DNA of 64,000 bases from CAZUAQ01 sp964618455. GTDB lineage: Bacteria; Planctomycetota; Phycisphaerae; UBA1845; PWPN01. The position numbers and the translations under genes were made by a program. The notes below the pieces were generated by a model. The model was not told where the DNA came from, searched no databases, and saw nothing but the letters and a program-made list of their open reading frames with translations. Location of the stretch: contig CAZUAQ010000010.1 in the NCBI GenBank assembly GCA_964618455.1, positions 62,001 through 126,000 of the forward strand, in the 5' to 3' direction. Of this stretch, positions 9,316 through 17,546 are shown in pieces (position 1 is the stretch's first letter; each line of letters begins with the position of its first letter).

Positions 9316-12300
9316 CTACTCAACCGTCAGGATGAGCGTCCAGTTGTTGAGCACACCGTTGTCGATGAAGTTCGTGTCGAAATCCTTCGCGGTGAGCGTC
9401 CAGGTGCCCGCGGAGTTCTCGCCGTCGAAATCGGCCAGGGAACCCACCGGCGGGAAACCCCCCTCATCGTCATAGGTCTTCGCCACGAACGCACCGCTGC
9501 CCGACGAGAAGCTCTCCAGCAACACGATTGTTCCCGTGGGAGACATCAATTCGAGCTCGACATCGAGGGTTTCCGGGTGCGTGACATCGACCAACACGTT
9601 GACGTCGGTAATGGTGGACGCCGGATCCACGGTGATCGAACTGACGACGCTGCCCCCGTCGGGGATGTTGAGAGGCGTATCCGTCGAGGCGAAATCAAAC
9701 GTGCCGCAGAACGTCCGCGTGAAGGGGCCGCCCAGGTCCAGGGCCAGCACATCCAGATCGATGAGGTCGACGTCGCCATCGGCGTCGAAGTCCGCATCGG
9801 AGGTGCCGTTCACATCAAGCGCGAGCGTGCGCGTCCGCGTTCCTTCGTTGGCGGTCAATTCGACCACGAACGTCGTGTCGTTGCCGTGTGTCGGCGTGCC
9901 GGAGATTTCACCCGTACTCGTGTTGAGGACAAGACCGTTCGGCAGTGAGCATTCGATGACCTGCCAGGACAGCGAGCCCGTGCAGAGCGAACTGGCTTCG
10001 AGGGTGGCGGAGTAGGGTTGCCCCACCGTCGCGTTCGGTAGCGATAACGTGCTGACCGCACATGGGGGACCGGCGATCACGACCAGCCGGCCGGGCTCTT
10101 CGACGTAGCCCGAGCCGCCGGCATTCGTACCGTCGCCCCAGTCTTCTTTGTAGGACGTGCCGTCTTCGTCGGCGATCATGACCATGCTCAGCACGCCGTC
10201 TCCGGCCACCTCGCTGTTGAGCAGAGCGATGTCCGCCGCTGAAGCACTGAAGCTCGGAATGTACGTACCCGACTTGCCGGTATCCTCCGTCGGAGGCTCA
10301 TCGTAAGTCCCCAGCGATTCAAACGCCGTCTTGCCGGCATCCTTTTCACTGTTGTACGTATCCCACGTGAGCGACGTCGGCGGCGTGCCGCCGGAATCGA
10401 TGTTGAAGGCCTGCTGCTTGATCGGAGCGAAGCGTCCCGAGAAAGCATCATCCGCCCAGAGCGCCATCGCCGCGCCCTGAATCGTGGCCCCGGACAGGCT
10501 GCTCAGGTCCCACTCGATCACACCGTATCGCCGATCGCCCGAATCAGTCGACCAGACCGAAATGAGGTCTGATTCGAACGTGCTCGTCGGACTGTTTTCG
10601 CGAAGCCAGACATCGCCCGTGGCATCAAGAATGACCAGGTCACTGTCCAAGCCTGCCGGGGTACAACTGCCCGTGCTCAAGCCGGTGAACAACCCGCTGA
10701 ATACCGTGAAGTCATCGCGATCCACGTCCCCGTCCTCATCGAGGTCGGCAGGTGAGGACGGTATGGTCATCTCCAGCTCGACTTCGTTGGCGAGGGAGAC
10801 CAGTCCGGCGGAGAACGTGTACGTGCCGCTCAGTCCGACCTGGCCACTGATCTCACCCGTCACCGCGTTCAGACTCAGGCCCGGGGGCAGGAAGCAATCC
10901 CGGATTTCCCACGAGGGCGCCCCGCATTCTGGCGAAGCCGTCAGCGTCGTCGTGTAGGGATCACCGAAGCCCGGATCAGGCACCGATGACGTCAGGATGA
11001 CGCACGAGCCGCTGATCTGCACGATGAGCAGCGGAGGATTGCCGGTCAGCGCCGCATCGCCCCAGTCCTGGGAGTACGAATTGCCGTCCTCCACTGCAGA
11101 CAGCAGCAGGGAAAGGACACCGTCTCCCGCCGCGGCGGATTCGATCTGGGTCAGGTCCGCCGCCGTCGCCGGCAAGCTGTCGATGTATGAGTTCAGGCCT
11201 TCCCCCGCCTCGAGATCGTACTGACCGAACCGTTCGAACACCGGCGACAAGCCTCCATTGTTGGAGACATGCGTGTTGAACCCGTCCCAACTGAATGTGC
11301 CCACCGCAGGCCCGGTCGGGAACTCCGCGACCTCCTGCTTGAGCGACGCGTTGCGCGTGGCGAAGAGACTCAGCCACGCCCCCTGGATGGTGGCGCCGTT
11401 CAGGGAACTGACATCGAACTCGAGAAGTCCGCGCCGCGCGTTGGGCGCCCCGCCGTCCTCGGTGGCGGTGGACCATACCGAGACGAGATCATCCTCGAAG
11501 GTCGCGCCCGGCGTGACCTCGCGAATCCAGCTGTCGCCGCTCGCTTCAAACTGTCCGCCGCTTCCTCCACCGATCGTGATGGAGTACGTACGCTTGCGGA
11601 AGAAGCCGTCCGTGGAGTCCAGCCGGATGACGAAGTCGAACGTTCCCCCGATGGTGGGTGTTCCGGAGATCTCGCCCGTGCCGGTGTTCAAAGACAGTCC
11701 ATCGGGCAGAAGCCCCTCCGGCTGCGACCAGGTGAGGGTTCCCGTGCATGGGCCGGATGTCGTGATTGTCTGGCTGTAAGCCACGTCCACTTCACCGTCG
11801 GGAAGGCTGCCTGTCGCGATCGCGCACGATGTGCCGTCGTCGACTTCAAGGAGGGGCACGAGGCCGGCCAGGGCTCCATCACCCCAGTCCTGGCGGTACT
11901 CGTTGCCGTCCTCATCGGCGATCAGAACGATGCTGAGAATGCCGTCACCGTCAACCTCCGCTTGGATCGCGGTCAGGTCCGCCGCCGACGCAGGGCTGTC
12001 CTTGTAGACGTTCTGGCTCGAGGGATCCGAATCGGCCGGAGGTAAGTCGTACTTGCCGAACGTCTCGAACGCGCTCTTGCCCGCATCTTTCTCGGCGATG
12101 TAGGAGTTCCAGGTCAGGCTGGTCAGGGCCGTGCCTGACGAATCGATGTTGAAGGCGGTTTGCTTGATGGGAAACGCGCTCGAACTCTGACCGGTGAGGG
12201 AGTAGAGCTTCAGAGTCGCGGTGAGAAGGCTGGTTCCGCTGAGCGAACTGAGATCGAACTCCACGAGGCCGTACCGGGTCCCGGCCAGCGAAGAGTACAC

Positions 12301-13302
12301 ACCAACCAGATCATTCTCGTAGGTGGTATCGGGACCGGCGGGACGAACCCAGATCTCACCCGAGGCCGGAATCGTCGTGAAGCCCGTGAAAGGCAGCACC
12401 GTGATCGACAGTGCCTTGGTCCGAACCACACCCGCGTCGACCTGAACGGTGAAATTGAACGTGCCGGTGCCCTCGGGCGTCCCGCTGATTTCGCCGGTGC
12501 TCGCATTGATGCTTAAGCCGGTCGGGAGATCGCCCACGCTGATCGACCACGTCGGGTTGCTGCACGTGCCGTCCTGCATCACCGTCGCTGAATAGGGATC
12601 GCCTTCGAGCGCGTCGGGAAGGGATTCCGAAGTAATCGTGCACGCCGAGCCGTCATCGACGCGGAGGACGGGAATGATCGTTCCGCCGGCGATTTCGGAA
12701 TCGCCCCAGGCACCCTTGTATCCGGTGCCGTCTTCCCCCGCCTTGAAAACGATGTTCAGCAATCCCGAGGCGCTGTTGGCCGCCGCTTCGACCACGGCAA
12801 TGTCCGCTGCGCTGGCCGTGCTGGTCACGTAGGCATCCTGTATGGCCGGTGTCGACGATGTCGGGGCCAGATCATAGACGCCCAGGCTCTCCAGCATGGT
12901 CTCGAAGCCTTCGTACTCGGCCTGGTACGTGGCCCAGTCGAGGCCCAGGCCCATGGCAGTACCGCCGGTCGTGTCGATCACGAACGCTTCCTGCATGATC
13001 GGCTCGTCATCATCGGAAAATCCTGTGACCGGGCTGAACAGGTCCAACTCGACCGAGATCAGCGACTGGCCCGCGAACTGGCTGACATCGAACTGCAGCA
13101 GCCCGTACCGCTCGCCGAATTCCGAGGACCAGACACTGATGTAGTCCGCATCACGGACGAACGTATCCTGCGAGCGAATCCATCCGTCGAAGGATGAGGT
13201 GACATCCACGGCCGACGCAGCGCCACATGACATCAGCAGGCCGAATGCGGCCACCACGCTGAGCGCACCGTCACGCTTGATTCTTTGATCTGTCTTCTTC
13301 AT
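9316..13302 (-). CDS. Giant secreted protein with four DNRLRE modules, putative Ig domains, two calcium loops and a P-domain-like end
   Basis: The ATG at 13302 is chosen because GAGGAGG lies just before it and a signal peptide follows (ALSVVAAFGLLMSCGAASA); this gives 1328 residues. Four modules begin with FDGWIRSQD, GEIWVRPAG, GDSWIREVT and GDVWLRENS, each followed by a 'xDLxSVWSS...RYGLxEFDVSSL' block and ending in an 'EDGxxYxxDWGD' block. Each is followed by a putative Ig domain of the LPxGLSLNxxTGEISGTP type. Calcium-loop motifs (DLDEDGDVDRDDFTVF; DFDADGDVDLIDLDVL) sit after modules 3 and 4. The last ~115 residues, ending GVLNNWTLILTVE, resemble the proprotein-convertase P-domain. No catalytic domain is visible, so binding, adhesion or scaffold roles are likely. 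It heads the leftward run of the locus. Confidence 0.75.
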   Translation of the reverse strand: MKKTDQRIKRDGALSVVAAFGLLMSCGAASAVDVTSSFDGWIRSQDTFVRDADYISVWSSEFGERYGLLQFDVSQFAGQSLISVELDLFSPVTGFSDDDEPIMQEAFVIDTTGGTAMGLGLDWATYQAEYEGFETMLESLGVYDLAPTSSTPAIQDAYVTSTASAADIAVVEAAANSASGLLNIVFKAGEDGTGYKGAWGDSEIAGGTIIPVLRVDDGSACTITSESLPDALEGDPYSATVMQDGTCSNPTWSISVGDLPTGLSINASTGEISGTPEGTGTFNFTVQVDAGVVRTKALSITVLPFTGFTTIPASGEIWVRPAGPDTTYENDLVGVYSSLAGTRYGLVEFDLSSLSGTSLLTATLKLYSLTGQSSSAFPIKQTAFNIDSSGTALTSLTWNSYIAEKDAGKSAFETFGKYDLPPADSDPSSQNVYKDSPASAADLTAIQAEVDGDGILSIVLIADEDGNEYRQDWGDGALAGLVPLLEVDDGTSCAIATGSLPDGEVDVAYSQTITTSGPCTGTLTWSQPEGLLPDGLSLNTGTGEISGTPTIGGTFDFVIRLDSTDGFFRKRTYSITIGGGSGGQFEASGDSWIREVTPGATFEDDLVSVWSTATEDGGAPNARRGLLEFDVSSLNGATIQGAWLSLFATRNASLKQEVAEFPTGPAVGTFSWDGFNTHVSNNGGLSPVFERFGQYDLEAGEGLNSYIDSLPATAADLTQIESAAAGDGVLSLLLSAVEDGNSYSQDWGDAALTGNPPLLIVQISGSCVILTSSVPDPGFGDPYTTTLTASPECGAPSWEIRDCFLPPGLSLNAVTGEISGQVGLSGTYTFSAGLVSLANEVELEMTIPSSPADLDEDGDVDRDDFTVFSGLFTGLSTGSCTPAGLDSDLVILDATGDVWLRENSPTSTFESDLISVWSTDSGDRRYGVIEWDLSSLSGATIQGAAMALWADDAFSGRFAPIKQQAFNIDSGGTPPTSLTWDTYNSEKDAGKTAFESLGTYDEPPTEDTGKSGTYIPSFSASAADIALLNSEVAGDGVLSMVMIADEDGTSYKEDWGDGTNAGGSGYVEEPGRLVVIAGPPCAVSTLSLPNATVGQPYSATLEASSLCTGSLSWQVIECSLPNGLVLNTSTGEISGTPTHGNDTTFVVELTANEGTRTRTLALDVNGTSDADFDADGDVDLIDLDVLALDLGGPFTRTFCGTFDFASTDTPLNIPDGGSVVSSITVDPASTITDVNVLVDVTHPETLDVELELMSPTGTIVLLESFSSGSGAFVAKTYDDEGGFPPVGSLADFDGENSAGTWTLTAKDFDTNFIDNGVLNNWTLILTVE

Positions 13303-13756
13303 CGTCGCCTCCTCTGTTCGAGTGGCCCGAACCACCTCGCGGGTTCACCGCTGGATGGAGGGCGGTTTCTCGTTCGTGTATGGATCTCCGGAACCGCCGC
13401 GTGCCCTGTTCAACCTTGAGGCGATTCCCCTGCGTCCGCATCCTCGCTCGGGACACGGATGCAACAACGAATGTATTGTCACGCCGCTCGCTCGAGCAGC
13501 CTCCAATATCGCCGGCGGGCGCGAGATCGACCAGCGTTCCGATCTCGCAACTGCCGAGACCGAATGGATGCAATACGCTTTCCTGGCTCCCGCCTCACAG
13601 GCGCTGTTTCGCGCTGCGAGGAAGGCTGTTCATGTGTTTCAACTCGTTTCCCCCTCCTGTCAGGGAAATGAAGAACGCATGATTCGATTGTGGCGTGCGC
13701 CTGCTCCTCCGGCCCTTCGCACTTCTCGCTGCATCGGAGGCGGGCCTCACTTCGGG
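13303..13756. other. Gene-less stretch upstream of the giant DNRLRE gene
   Basis: No convincing coding sequence is seen on either strand between the pseudopilin stop and the ATG at 13302. It should contain the leader and possibly a promoter of the leftward run, but I found no good -35/-10 pair and no copy of the 11-bp operator seen at 15517-15819. Confidence 0.5.
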
Positions 13757-14584
13757 TCAGCGCCTGACGCGCGGCCTTCCTTTGTCACTCCATTCGATCC
13801 AGTTCACACTGTTCTTGCCGGCGCGAATGAAGTTCGCGTGTCCGTCGGCGAAGAACATATTGCCCCCCTTGAGCATCGGGTGCGGATCGTCGGAGTCGGT
13901 GATAATCCAATTCTGTCCGGGGTCATCCGCATCGTGCCCGATACACAGGTTGTGGGGATGCTTGACGGCATCCAGCTTCAAAGGCTCGACCTCGGGCCTG
14001 CTGGAGAGCTGGTACACGGGGAACTGATCGACGCGGTAGATGACGTTGTAGACGAAGGGGATGTATTCATAGGCACTTCCGCGCCGCTTGGCCCGGTCCG
14101 ACGCGGCATACGCGCTGGATCCGTAGCTGTCCTGCAGGTACTTGTATGCCCTGCCGCCGCTGTCCACGACGGAAGGCACCTCATTCTTGGCGCCCGGGCA
14201 TTCAAAGATCTTGATTTCAGCAGCGTACTTCGGTCCCTTGACCGGGTGGTAGAGCCGCATGTCATCCGTGCCCACTCCCCCATAGGCCGAGGTGTCGTTC
14301 TTCGGGCCACTGTACTGGTTCTGAGGCGAGGGAAGTTCAAGCCAACTCATCAGGGGGGGAACGTAACCGCGATGCTCGTTGGAATACTGCACGGCTCCGA
14401 TGGCAATCTGTCTCAGGTTGCTGAGGCAGACGGTCCGCCTGGCCTGGGCCCGGGCGCGGCTGAGCGAGGGGAGAAGAATCGCCACCAGGAGCGCGATAAT
14501 GGCCACCACCACGAGTACTTCAATCAGTGTGAAGCCTGCTTTCCTGCGGACGGAAGCCGATCTGTCCAACTTTCCTGGTGCCAT
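13757..14584 (-). CDS. Type II secretion/pilin-like protein with prepilin N-terminus and H-X-DG-type motif
   Basis: 275 residues. A positively charged leader ends in RKAG and is followed by FTLIEVLVVVAIIALLVAIL, the class III prepilin cleavage site with Glu at +5 and the hydrophobic helix. The C-terminal part contains HPMLKGGNMFFADGHANF, the 'processing-associated H-X-DG' motif that marks a large planctomycete/Verrucomicrobia family often annotated DUF1559-like. The protein is inserted in the inner membrane and processed by a prepilin peptidase, not encoded here. The ATG at 14584 is preceded by AAGGGG. It lies between the regulator gene and the giant secreted proteins; whether it takes part in their export is unknown. 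No secretion ATPase or secretin is in the window. Confidence 0.85.
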   Translation of the reverse strand: MAPGKLDRSASVRRKAGFTLIEVLVVVAIIALLVAILLPSLSRARAQARRTVCLSNLRQIAIGAVQYSNEHRGYVPPLMSWLELPSPQNQYSGPKNDTSAYGGVGTDDMRLYHPVKGPKYAAEIKIFECPGAKNEVPSVVDSGGRAYKYLQDSYGSSAYAASDRAKRRGSAYEYIPFVYNVIYRVDQFPVYQLSSRPEVEPLKLDAVKHPHNLCIGHDADDPGQNWIITDSDDPHPMLKGGNMFFADGHANFIRAGKNSVNWIEWSDKGRPRVRR

Positions 14585-14610
14585 ACTACCCCTTTCGTAG
14601 TCCGAACACC

Positions 14611-14644
14611 TTCTGTTGTTCAGAACATCCTCTGCTGTTCAGAA
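14611..14644. repeat. Tandem TTCTG-N5-CAGAA inverted-repeat pair upstream of the pseudopilin gene
   Basis: TTCTGTTGTTCAGAA (14611-14625) and CTCTGCTGTTCAGAA (14630-14644) are near-identical 15-mers, each a hyphenated palindrome, 19 nt apart. They sit 27-60 nt before the pseudopilin start and just after the regulator stop, a place where an operator or duplicated promoter element could act. Confidence 0.5.
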
Positions 14645-14652
14645 GACAGCGT

Positions 14653-15423
14653 CTATCCAGGTTCGTCCATCACCGGATCTGCATCCGGCTCGTCGTCGAC
14701 GTGCAGTTGATCCAGCCAGCGAAGCTGGCGGTCAAAGTGTTCTTTCAGCACGCGCGTCGCCAACGCGACATCTCGTGCGGCCAGCGCCTCGATCAACAAA
14801 CGATGCTCATTGATCGTGCGCTCCTGCTCGGCGTTATCGAAATGACGTGTAATGATCGTATCTTCCAGCAGCGGATGATCGAAGAAACCACGCAACAGGC
14901 CGACCATGCTGGCCAGCAGCTTGTTGCCGCTGGCCTCCAGCAGCGACGCATGGAGCCTCAGGTCATATTCGACATGATCGTGTCCGCCGCGCTGGGTCAC
15001 CTTTTCGAATTCGTTCTCGATCTCCCGCATCTGGGCGATCTGTTCGGAGGTGACCCGACTTGCCACCAGGGGAAGCGCCGCGAGTTCCAGGGCGGCGCGT
15101 GCTTCGAGTATGGTTCTCAAGTCCACCTCACCCAAATAGAAATGCGCCACCATGGCTTCGGTGATCTGGTCGTAGTCGAACTCACGCACCCGTGTGCCGA
15201 TCCGAGGCCTGGCCTCCAGCAGGCCGCCCAGGGACAATCCGCGGATCGCCTCCCGAAGTGTCGGGCGACTGACTTTCAACTGCACCGCCAGGTCCGCCTC
15301 GCTGGGAATACGATCGCCGGGCTTCAAGCCGTTCTCGTAGATGTAATTCTTGAGCATGCTTGCCGCGAACTCGGCTCGCGTTTCACCGGCGACGGGATGC
15401 GATTCACCATTAACCATCAACAT
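14653..15423 (-). CDS. GntR-family transcriptional regulator, FadR subfamily (FCD domain)
   Basis: 256 residues. Residues ~15-80 are a winged helix with the GntR signature GLKPGDRIPSEADLAVQLKV followed by SRPTLREAIRGLSLGG; residues ~98-235 are an FCD ligand-binding bundle with the usual metal-binding pattern (D154 and H158 in YDLRLHASL, H207 in NEHRLLIEAL, H229 near the end). FCD regulators usually repress their targets and are released by organic or sugar acids, here plausibly an aldonate or uronate intermediate. The ATG at 15423 has GGAG four nt upstream. It lies at the centre of the locus, divergent from the catabolic operon at 15916, and the shared intergenic region holds three copies of a matching palindrome, one in its own promoter, indicating autoregulation. 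Confidence 0.93.
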   Translation of the reverse strand: MLMVNGESHPVAGETRAEFAASMLKNYIYENGLKPGDRIPSEADLAVQLKVSRPTLREAIRGLSLGGLLEARPRIGTRVREFDYDQITEAMVAHFYLGEVDLRTILEARAALELAALPLVASRVTSEQIAQMREIENEFEKVTQRGGHDHVEYDLRLHASLLEASGNKLLASMVGLLRGFFDHPLLEDTIITRHFDNAEQERTINEHRLLIEALAARDVALATRVLKEHFDRQLRWLDQLHVDDEPDADPVMDEPG

Positions 15424-15516
15424 TGCTCTCCGAAAAACGAGACCGATGAAACGACCACGAGACCCGACCGCCCTTTCCGGGCTCCAAAATCAGTTATGTC
15501 TCACGATACTACGGCC

Positions 15517-15527
15517 TGGTCAGACAA
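15517..15527. promoter_or_regulatory. Candidate FCD-regulator operator O1 (regulator promoter)
   Basis: TGGTC-A-GACAA, an 11-bp palindrome of the form expected for FadR-type dimers (GTC.GAC core). It starts 10 nt downstream of the -10 box of the leftward promoter, so a bound dimer would cover the transcription start of the regulator gene. Confidence 0.6.
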
Positions 15528-15537
15528 CTGAGCTTTA

Positions 15538-15566
15538 AATCTATTCTCTCTCGCTGAACATGTCAA
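15538..15566 (-). promoter_or_regulatory. Candidate sigma70-like promoter of the GntR regulator gene
   Basis: On the minus strand: TTGACA (15566-15561), a 17-nt spacer, and TAGATT (15543-15538). The -35 is consensus and the -10 matches 4 of 6. The start of transcription would be near 15531, about 110 nt before the ATG. Confidence 0.55.
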
Positions 15567-15751
15567 GCCTAAAATCAATGATTTGCATGACAATTCAAGG
15601 GATCGTTGCGTAGCCGTGAGCCCCATCTCGGTTGATTGCATATAAATCACTATCTGTTATGCCCTTATATCCAGAAAACACCCTCCATCGGACCAGATGT
15701 GCATCCATGAAGACGGGAGTACCCCGGGATTAATCTCCACAAACTCTTAAC

Positions 15752-15762
15752 TGGACAGACAA
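15752..15762. promoter_or_regulatory. Candidate operator O2 (upstream of the catabolic promoter)
   Basis: TGGAC-A-GACAA matches the other two copies at 9-10 of 11 positions. It ends 6 nt before the -35 box of the rightward promoter, where binding could support looping with O3 or act separately. Confidence 0.5.
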
Positions 15763-15768
15763 TTGGGG

Positions 15769-15797
15769 TTGCGTCCCGCCTCGAAGCGGATTAGGAT
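15769..15797 (+). promoter_or_regulatory. Candidate promoter of the catabolic operon
   Basis: TTGCGT (15769-15774), 17-nt spacer, TAGGAT (15792-15797). Each box has four consensus bases. The spacing from the -10 to the operator (11 nt) mirrors that of the divergent regulator promoter, which supports both calls. A second possible pair, TTGATT-17-TGTTAT at 15632-15660, has no such operator placement. Confidence 0.5.
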
Positions 15798-15808
15798 AAG
15801 CTTCGCAC

Positions 15809-15819
15809 TTGTCTGACAA
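15809..15819. promoter_or_regulatory. Candidate operator O3 (catabolic operon promoter)
   Basis: TTGTC-T-GACAA is a perfect palindrome around its central base and the best of three related copies in this intergenic region. It lies over the expected transcription start of the rightward operon, as a repressor site would. Confidence 0.65.
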
Positions 15820-15915
15820 TACTCAGCAAGGATGCCGGCTCCCTGGGAACGTGCTGAATTCTCTCTGGAGCCTCGCTTCTCGATGTGAATCGAAACCGAC
15901 GTCAGGAGTCAGTTT

Positions 15916-16776
15916 GTGATTGCGCGGCCGGACACCATCGATATCGTCTGCGAAGGTCTCGATCATCCCGAGTCCGTTCAGTTCGGCCCCGACGCGATGT
16001 TGTATGCCGGCGGGGAGGCGGGACAGATCTATCGCATCAACCCGGAGACGCGCGAATGCCGGGAGCTTGCATCGACCGGTGGCTTTCTTCTCGGGATCGC
16101 GCTGGACGGCGCGGGCCGTCTCTATGGCTGCGATATCGCCCACAAGTGTCTCTACCGCGTGAACCTGCACGACTGCGCGATCACCTGCCTGTCGCGCGGC
16201 ACTTCGGACCATCCCCTGGAAGTCCCCAACTATGCCGCCTTCGACGCGAAGGGACGGCTGTACCTGACCGACAGCGGTGACTATTGGAACCCCGAGGGCA
16301 CGGGCCGCGTCCTGCGCGTGCATGCGGACGGAACCACCGACCTGTTTCACGCCGGACCGCTGCGGTTTCCCAACGGCGTGGCGGTGCATCCTGACGGCAA
16401 TGAACTCTACATCGTCGAGAGCACTCGTCCCGCGATCATCAAACTGCCGCTGGACCGCGACCCCGACATCCACCGACCTCCGGAAACGGTCGTCCGACTG
16501 GACTCCGGCGTCCCGGACGGCATCGCTTTCGACAGGAGCGGCCGGCTGTACATCGGCTCTTATAAGCCCGATGCGATCCTGCGTGTCGCGCGAGACGGGA
16601 GCATCGAAACGCTGGTCGAAGATCCCACGGGCGAACTGCTCTCGCGCCCCACGAACCTGGCTTTTCAAGGCCGTCATTTGTACTTCGCCAACCTGGGAGG
16701 CTGGCATATCGGCCGTCTCGAGGTCGACACGGAAGGCGCGGCGCTGCACTACCCCCAAGGGAATTCGGATTCATGA
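15916..16776 (+). CDS. SMP-30/gluconolactonase-family sugar lactonase
   Basis: 286 residues, GTG start with AGGAG 7 nt upstream. The six-bladed propeller of the SMP-30/gluconolactonase/LRE family is indicated by HPESVQFGPD near residue 17 (metal-binding Glu), RFPNGVAVHPDGNELYIVES near residue 155 (metal-binding Asn) and VPDGIAFDRSGRLYIGS near residue 200 (catalytic/metal Asp). These enzymes open aldonolactones to aldonic acids with a divalent cation. No signal peptide, so cytoplasmic. The stop overlaps the next gene, a dehydrogenase, by 4 nt. Together with the dehydratase that follows, it fits an oxidative, non-phosphorylative sugar pathway: sugar to lactone to acid to keto-deoxy acid. Confidence 0.87.
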   Translation: MIARPDTIDIVCEGLDHPESVQFGPDAMLYAGGEAGQIYRINPETRECRELASTGGFLLGIALDGAGRLYGCDIAHKCLYRVNLHDCAITCLSRGTSDHPLEVPNYAAFDAKGRLYLTDSGDYWNPEGTGRVLRVHADGTTDLFHAGPLRFPNGVAVHPDGNELYIVESTRPAIIKLPLDRDPDIHRPPETVVRLDSGVPDGIAFDRSGRLYIGSYKPDAILRVARDGSIETLVEDPTGELLSRPTNLAFQGRHLYFANLGGWHIGRLEVDTEGAALHYPQGNSDS

Positions 16777-17537
16777 CGGACCGCCTGCATAACAAGATCG
16801 CGATCGTCACGGGTGCCGGCCAGGGCATCGGCGAGGCCACCGCGCGCCGATTCGTCGCCGAAGGAGCCTGGGTCGCCTGCATCGATCGCAACGCGGAACC
16901 GCTGTCCCGGGTGTGTGCCGATCTTTTCGACGCAGAAGCCTTCACCCTTGACGTCACCGACACGAGCGCGCTACATCGTTGCCTGGATGATGTCCTGAAG
17001 TCGCATGGCCGTATCGATATTCTCGTCAATAACGCCGCGATCAGTCCGTACCACCCGGCGTGGGAGTATCCCCTGGAGGATTGGCGCCGCACCCTCGCCG
17101 TGAATCTGGAAGCGTATTTCACCGCCGCTCAGCATGTTTCCCATGCCATGCGTGAGAAACGTTCGGGGCGGATCATCAACATTTCGTCCACGCAGGCGCT
17201 GGCCTCCGAACCTCTCGTCTCCGCCTATGCGGCGAGCAAGGGAGGCATCCTCGCGCTGACGCGTACGCTTGCCGTGGAACTGGCACCCTATGAGATTCTG
17301 GTCAACGCCATCGCTCCGGGATGTATTCATACGCCCATGAGCATCATTGATGGCGTCGATGAGACTCAGAGCGAAGTGTTCCAGGAATGGTACGTCAAGA
17401 AACGAAAGATCCCGATGGGACGTCCGGGCCAGCCTGCGGAAATCGCCTCCGCGGCGCTCTTTCTGGCGTCCGATGAGTGTCAATACATCACCGGCCACAC
17501 GCTCGTGGTCGATGGCGGCCTGACCATTACGTTTTGA
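16773..17537 (+). CDS. Short-chain dehydrogenase/reductase, probably a sugar dehydrogenase
   Basis: 254 residues, the normal length of a classical SDR. The cofactor loop TGAGQGIG is at residues 13-20, NNAA at 86-89, catalytic Ser near 139, Tyr152 and Lys156 in YAASK, and Asn111 completes the tetrad. A Cys-Ile-Asp (D38) after the second strand favours NAD(H) over NADP(H). It starts inside the stop of the lactonase gene (ATGA overlap) and ends 9 nt before the enolase-superfamily dehydratase, so the three are almost certainly one pathway: oxidation of an aldose to its lactone, lactone opening, dehydration. The exact sugar is unknown; rhamnose, fucose or galactose-type substrates are all used by known pathways of this design. 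Confidence 0.88.
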   Translation: MTDRLHNKIAIVTGAGQGIGEATARRFVAEGAWVACIDRNAEPLSRVCADLFDAEAFTLDVTDTSALHRCLDDVLKSHGRIDILVNNAAISPYHPAWEYPLEDWRRTLAVNLEAYFTAAQHVSHAMREKRSGRIINISSTQALASEPLVSAYAASKGGILALTRTLAVELAPYEILVNAIAPGCIHTPMSIIDGVDETQSEVFQEWYVKKRKIPMGRPGQPAEIASAALFLASDECQYITGHTLVVDGGLTITF

Positions 17538-17546
17538 GGACTTTTC

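Noticed and set aside
13322..14710. 462-codon plus-strand frame over the pseudopilin
   Set aside because: Opposite a gene with an unmistakable prepilin N-terminus; no plausible product.
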